The notes beneath the pieces are model-generated. The model did no database searches. It was not told where the DNA came from and saw nothing but the letters and a program-made list of their open reading frames with translations. A stretch of 28,901 nt of DNA from a virus, in IMG/VR virus record IMGVR_UViG_3300025102_000195, positions 1 through 28,901 of that record; one strand, given 5' to 3'. This document shows positions 26,268-28,901 of the stretch, one piece after another; the first letter of the stretch is position 1; each line of letters opens with the position of its first letter. The translations under genes were made by a program, and so were the position numbers.

Positions 26268-26991
26268 TAAGTGTTTTCAATTCTTTTACTTCGTCTTCAC
26301 TAAGTTCTTTGTCTTGGTTATCTAAGAACCCCTCTAACCGTTCTTTATAGCCTTCCATAAAGTGGTCAGTAATTCGGTCTTTTAACCCACCTCTGTCTTC
26401 GTCACGTACTTGTTTCTCAGGGTCAATTAAGTCTTGCCCATTATTAGCAAAGTACAACATGGTTTGTGATTTAGATGGGCCGTAGCAAATACGAGGTATA
26501 CGCGCCACCATGTCAGAACCCGCTACACAGGAAATTTGTTTGTCTAAAGTCATAGGGCGTTTAAAACCCTTGAAGAACGTATTCGGTTTACCAAAGGTAA
26601 TAAGGTTAATATTGGGGTGTTTCTTCCACAACTTAGCCGCTGTTAGCTCTGCTAACGCACCACCAAGGCTATGCCCACAGACTAGTGTACGTTTCTTCAT
26701 ATCCAGGTGTTTTTTAATCTTACGCCATACTGAAGCATGAGCAGCTACAAACCCGCCGTGGCACAGTCTACCCGCGTAAGGTACGGGTAGTACCATTGCA
26801 TCAGTTAGCCAATCCCGGCCCTGCTGTGTACCCCTGAACGCAATCACATCTATCGTCTTACGCTTGGCTACATAGACAGTAGTGGAGGTCAGGCGGCTTT
26901 CTATCTTGATGGACTTTTTGTTCTCATCATCGTATGCCTTCATACTCCACGAGCAAGCCATATTAAGTAGCACAGGGTCTAGTTTCATCAC
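26245..26991 (-). CDS. Class 3 lipase (alpha/beta hydrolase)
   Basis: A 248-residue alpha/beta hydrolase of the lipase class 3 type. Residues 49-55 give VIAFRGT (oxyanion-side strand). GHSLGGALAEL contains the nucleophile Ser108. Downstream LITFGKPN, then VAGSDMVARIP with Asp160, and ITDHFMEGY with His210 complete a visible Ser-Asp-His triad. The acidic C-terminal tail (DKELSEDEVKELKTLIDEVED) is likely flexible. No signal peptide is seen, so access to membrane lipids would be from the cytoplasmic side or after holin opening. Placed between a membrane-anchored protein and the lipoprotein/holin/lysozyme genes, it probably assists lysis by attacking membrane lipids. A virion or exclusion role is also possible. 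Confidence 0.85.
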   Translation of the reverse strand: MMKLDPVLLNMACSWSMKAYDDENKKSIKIESRLTSTTVYVAKRKTIDVIAFRGTQQGRDWLTDAMVLPVPYAGRLCHGGFVAAHASVWRKIKKHLDMKKRTLVCGHSLGGALAELTAAKLWKKHPNINLITFGKPNTFFKGFKRPMTLDKQISCVAGSDMVARIPRICYGPSKSQTMLYFANNGQDLIDPEKQVRDEDRGGLKDRITDHFMEGYKERLEGFLDNQDKELSEDEVKELKTLIDEVEDA

Positions 26992-27476
26992 TCACCACCT
27001 AATCCAAATATTAAAAACACTGCGCCAAAGATAAAAATAACCGTGCCTACTATACATGCAAACACTGTTGCTAACTGTTTGATTAGCATGTCTTCTTCTC
27101 TTTGAGCCGCTACTTTTTGTTTTCTTTTAACAGCTCGTTTTTTCTCAATTTTAGCCGCTTCAGCTTTAATTTTAACCCAGCGATGCGTTTGGCCTTTGCG
27201 GGAGTAATGATCCCGTATCTTATCCATCATTTTTTCGATACGTTCTTCCTGTTGGTCAATGGTTATGGCTTCCTCTAATGCACTGCCCACCATCAAATCA
27301 TCAGTACCCGCTTGACGAGCTTTTTGTATATGCTCCTCAACTTTCTTCTTGGCAGTGAAGAAACGGCCTACTTCTCCAGCCATGTCTTCAACTTCTTTCT
27401 TTTTAGCAATCGCACCTTGAACCATGACAAATGCACTATCCAAGGCTTTTATTGCTAGTAATGCTTCACCTATCAC
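26988..27476 (-). CDS. Coiled-coil protein with C-terminal membrane anchor
   Basis: A 162-residue protein with long charged helices (25-130, including EVEDMAGEVGRFFTAKKKVE and IEKMMDKIRDHY). A strongly basic patch (96-124, KIKAEAAKIEKKRAVKRKQK) precedes one C-terminal transmembrane segment (135-158, LATVFACIVGTVIFIFGAVF). The start is GTG, preceded by AAAGGA six bases upstream. The stop overlaps the lipase start by 4 bases. The topology (cytoplasmic coiled coil, tail anchor) is the reverse of a classic i-spanin. A role in lysis timing, membrane recruitment or exclusion is possible; none can be assigned. I have seen similar unnamed proteins next to lysis genes in aquatic phages. Confidence 0.7.
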   Translation of the reverse strand: MIGEALLAIKALDSAFVMVQGAIAKKKEVEDMAGEVGRFFTAKKKVEEHIQKARQAGTDDLMVGSALEEAITIDQQEERIEKMMDKIRDHYSRKGQTHRWVKIKAEAAKIEKKRAVKRKQKVAAQREEDMLIKQLATVFACIVGTVIFIFGAVFLIFGLGGE

Positions 27477-27645
27477 TCTCGATCCTTTTGCACATAGCGG
27501 TTATGTTCGTGTCTACCGAGTTGAGAATTATTCTTTGTGCGAATGTCTCACAGGTAGTTTTTTCTTGGAAACACAAGCCGCCATCAGCACAATCAGATAC
27601 TGCGGCAATTCCTCCGATAATCAAAACCAGAATATAAATATTCAT
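27466..27645 (-). CDS. Small membrane or secreted protein (59 aa)
   Basis: A 59-codon frame fills the otherwise empty 178-base gap in the late operon. It starts MNIYILVLIIGGIAAVSDC, a hydrophobic stretch that is either a signal peptide (cleavage near Ala15-Ser17) or a membrane anchor. A short mature part with four cysteines follows (19, 25, 32, 52). Its TGA (27468-27466) overlaps the GTG start of the next gene by 11 bases, and its ATG lies 9 bases after the preceding stop; both spacings are typical of this operon. The ribosome-binding site is weak (AAAGA). It could be a spanin-like or other lysis-associated protein; function unknown. Confidence 0.6.
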   Translation of the reverse strand: MNIYILVLIIGGIAAVSDCADGGLCFQEKTTCETFAQRIILNSVDTNITAMCKRIESDR

Positions 27646-27654
27646 TGTTCATCT

Positions 27655-28017
27655 TTACAGAGCTTTAATACGGTCTATTTCAGTCTGTACTGCATCGGTA
27701 AACGTACTGCTGTAAGTCGCATTAGCTGCATAGCGCACTTTGTCCGACTCAAGCATTCCTGCTGCGGGGTCTACCCATCCGCTGACATCGCCCCAAGCAG
27801 AGCCGTCATAGGTGTGCTTGCCGCCCTGCCATCCGTCAGGAGCAGTTACGCCTGAATGCAGAGTGGCATTGCTTGCATTTAAGTCACCGATATCAAAATC
27901 GTTGCCGCCATTGTTACGCACAGTCGCGTTAGGTGTTGCTGATAAATTGACATTCACGCTATCGTCAAAAACATAAACGCTTACGTTGCCGTCATTTCGT
28001 GTAATAGTCTGGCTCAT
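27655..28017 (-). CDS. Small fibre-associated or structural protein
   Basis: A 120-residue protein, Asn/Asp/Gly-rich in the first half (beta-type, VSVYVFDDSVNVNLSATPNA). A WQGGKHTYDGSAWGDVSGWV region and a C-terminal helix (DAVQTEIDRIKAL) follow. No motif I can name. Its ATG overlaps the stop of the fibre-like repeat protein (TAATG), so the two are translated together, which suggests a fibre tip, chaperone or adaptor. It ends just before the lysis-like cassette. Confidence 0.6.
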   Translation of the reverse strand: MSQTITRNDGNVSVYVFDDSVNVNLSATPNATVRNNGGNDFDIGDLNASNATLHSGVTAPDGWQGGKHTYDGSAWGDVSGWVDPAAGMLESDKVRYAANATYSSTFTDAVQTEIDRIKAL

Positions 28018-28901
28018 TATGAGTCTCCGTTTAAAAGTAATGATGTTGTTGAAATTGCTAATCCTGCATTGACGCTTGGGTCACCTGCTGAACTTGAAAA
28101 GCCACCCGTAGTGGTGACGTAGTATTTGGTTCCTACTGTTAAGGCTATGGGTGAAAAAGTTAGCACTACGGAAGTGCCGTAATTGCTATTAGCAGCATCT
28201 TTAAAACTAATAACAAATTTATCTTCGTTAGTGTCATAAGCTATTCCGCAGTCCTCAGTAGCAGCCGCAGCAAAAACAGCCGGAGTTTCGTAGGTAATAT
28301 CAGTGCCACTGACTTCTCCAACCGCATAAGTACCATAGCTACTATTGTCAGCGTCCATATAAACTAAGACAACTTTACCTACGTCTGGACTGTAAGCTAT
28401 AGAGGGATTACTAATATAGAGACTAATACTTTGCACTGTCGATTCTGCACCAAAAGAAATTGATGTTCCGCTTACCGTGCCTACGCTAGACGCGAGTGCT
28501 TTAGGAGCAGCATTGTCCCGATACCCGACTACAACCTTGTTGTTGCCTGAATCAAATGTACAAAAGGTTTCTTCTGTTGATGCCGCATGGAATACAGCAG
28601 CAGTTCCGAAAGATATAGAAGTTCCACTCACTGTTCCAACAATAGCCGTTCCGTGGCTAGAATTACCGACATCACGATACGCAACAACTGTTTTGTTATT
28701 TGACGAATCAAAAGTAGACGATGATTGTATGATTCCAATGGTCGCGCTCTCAAACACAACAGGCGTACCGAACGAAATAGACGTTCCACTTACAGTACCC
28801 ACTGCGGCTGTTCCGTATTCACTGTTGCCATCGTCTCTATAAAACACAACCACCTTATTTGAGTTGCTGTCGAAAGTAGTAGACGTTGGATTACCCGTTG
28901 C
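28017..28901 (-). CDS. Repeat-built tail fibre-like protein, C-terminal part (5' end outside window)
   Basis: The frame is open to the window end, so only the C-terminal 294 residues are visible. They consist of about five repeats of 52-54 residues: (S/A)TFDSxNNKVVVxYRDxGNSSxGTAxVGTVSGTSISFGT(P/A)xVF. The last two are progressively diverged (VYMDADNSSYGTYAVGEVSG, VISFKDAANSNYGT). A C-terminal unit TVGTKYYVTTTGG...NAGLAISTTSLLLNGDS ends the protein, a frequent end of phage fibre or receptor-binding proteins. The repeat pattern (strand, YRD turn, strand) suggests a beta-propeller or beta-solenoid. It most likely binds the host surface. The GTG at 28853 is inside a repeat and is not the true start. 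Confidence 0.75.
   Translation of the reverse strand, partial: ATGNPTSTTFDSNSNKVVVFYRDDGNSEYGTAAVGTVSGTSISFGTPVVFESATIGIIQSSSTFDSSNNKTVVAYRDVGNSSHGTAIVGTVSGTSISFGTAAVFHAASTEETFCTFDSGNNKVVVGYRDNAAPKALASSVGTVSGTSISFGAESTVQSISLYISNPSIAYSPDVGKVVLVYMDADNSSYGTYAVGEVSGTDITYETPAVFAAAATEDCGIAYDTNEDKFVISFKDAANSNYGTSVVLTFSPIALTVGTKYYVTTTGGFSSSAGDPSVNAGLAISTTSLLLNGDS
28450..28805. repeat. Fibre repeat units, DNA level
   Basis: The segment encoding GTVSGTSISFG recurs near 28450, 28606 and 28768, spacing 156 and 162 bases (52-54 codons), with partial DNA identity. These are in-frame protein repeats rather than a mobile or regulatory element. Confidence 0.85.

Overview
The window looks like part of a tailed bacteriophage (Caudoviricetes) with a podovirus-like gene complement. 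It is probably an uncultured aquatic or marine phage; that habitat is inferred from the protein families and general sequence style, not proven. Genes are packed nearly end to end, with stop/start overlaps and no gene-free stretch over 100 bases. No integrase, ribosomal RNA, tRNA or CRISPR array is visible. DNA polymerase, terminase, portal and major capsid genes are not in the window and presumably lie outside it.

Left part (1-9201, all + strand): DNA metabolism and replication. In order: the end of an unknown protein, a Cas4/RecB-like PD-(D/E)XK nuclease with four candidate Fe-S cysteines, an HNH endonuclease, a GT-A-type glycosyltransferase, and a SNF2-family helicase. Then comes a short intergenic promoter with two abutting inverted repeats. 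After it lie a coiled-coil protein, a four-cysteine protein, a probable single-stranded-DNA-binding protein, a small HTH protein, a fused primase-helicase (archaeo-eukaryotic primase domain, Cys/His knot, DUF927-like ATPase) and a small basic protein. A strong hairpin sits between the only good Shine-Dalgarno sequence and the primase-helicase start codon.

Right part (9198-28901, all - strand, read right to left): one late operon whose promoter is outside the window. It starts with a repeat-built fibre-like protein cut by the window edge and a small associated protein. A lysis-like cassette follows: a 59-aa small membrane or secreted protein, a coiled-coil protein with a C-terminal membrane anchor, a class-3 lipase, a small lipoprotein, a GTA-type holin and a GH24 lysozyme. 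Next are a tail/DNA-stabilisation-like protein, a structural protein, a low-complexity protein with 46 Thr-Gly-type hexamer repeats, two probable internal or neck proteins, a 1090-aa protein with a lytic transglycosylase domain, and a 1962-aa polyvalent protein. The 1962-aa protein carries an ART-like region, a HEATH zinc-protease motif and an LPD38-like C-terminal part. The last two are probably carried in the virion and delivered into the cell at infection.

The two operons converge at 9198-9201, where their stop codons overlap inside a small inverted repeat. The most unusual signals are a 49-bp repeat shared by two virion genes 6 kb apart, the Thr-Gly hexamer array, the multi-domain 1962-aa protein, the lipase in the lysis region, the paired palindromes in the early promoter, and the hairpin before the primase-helicase start.
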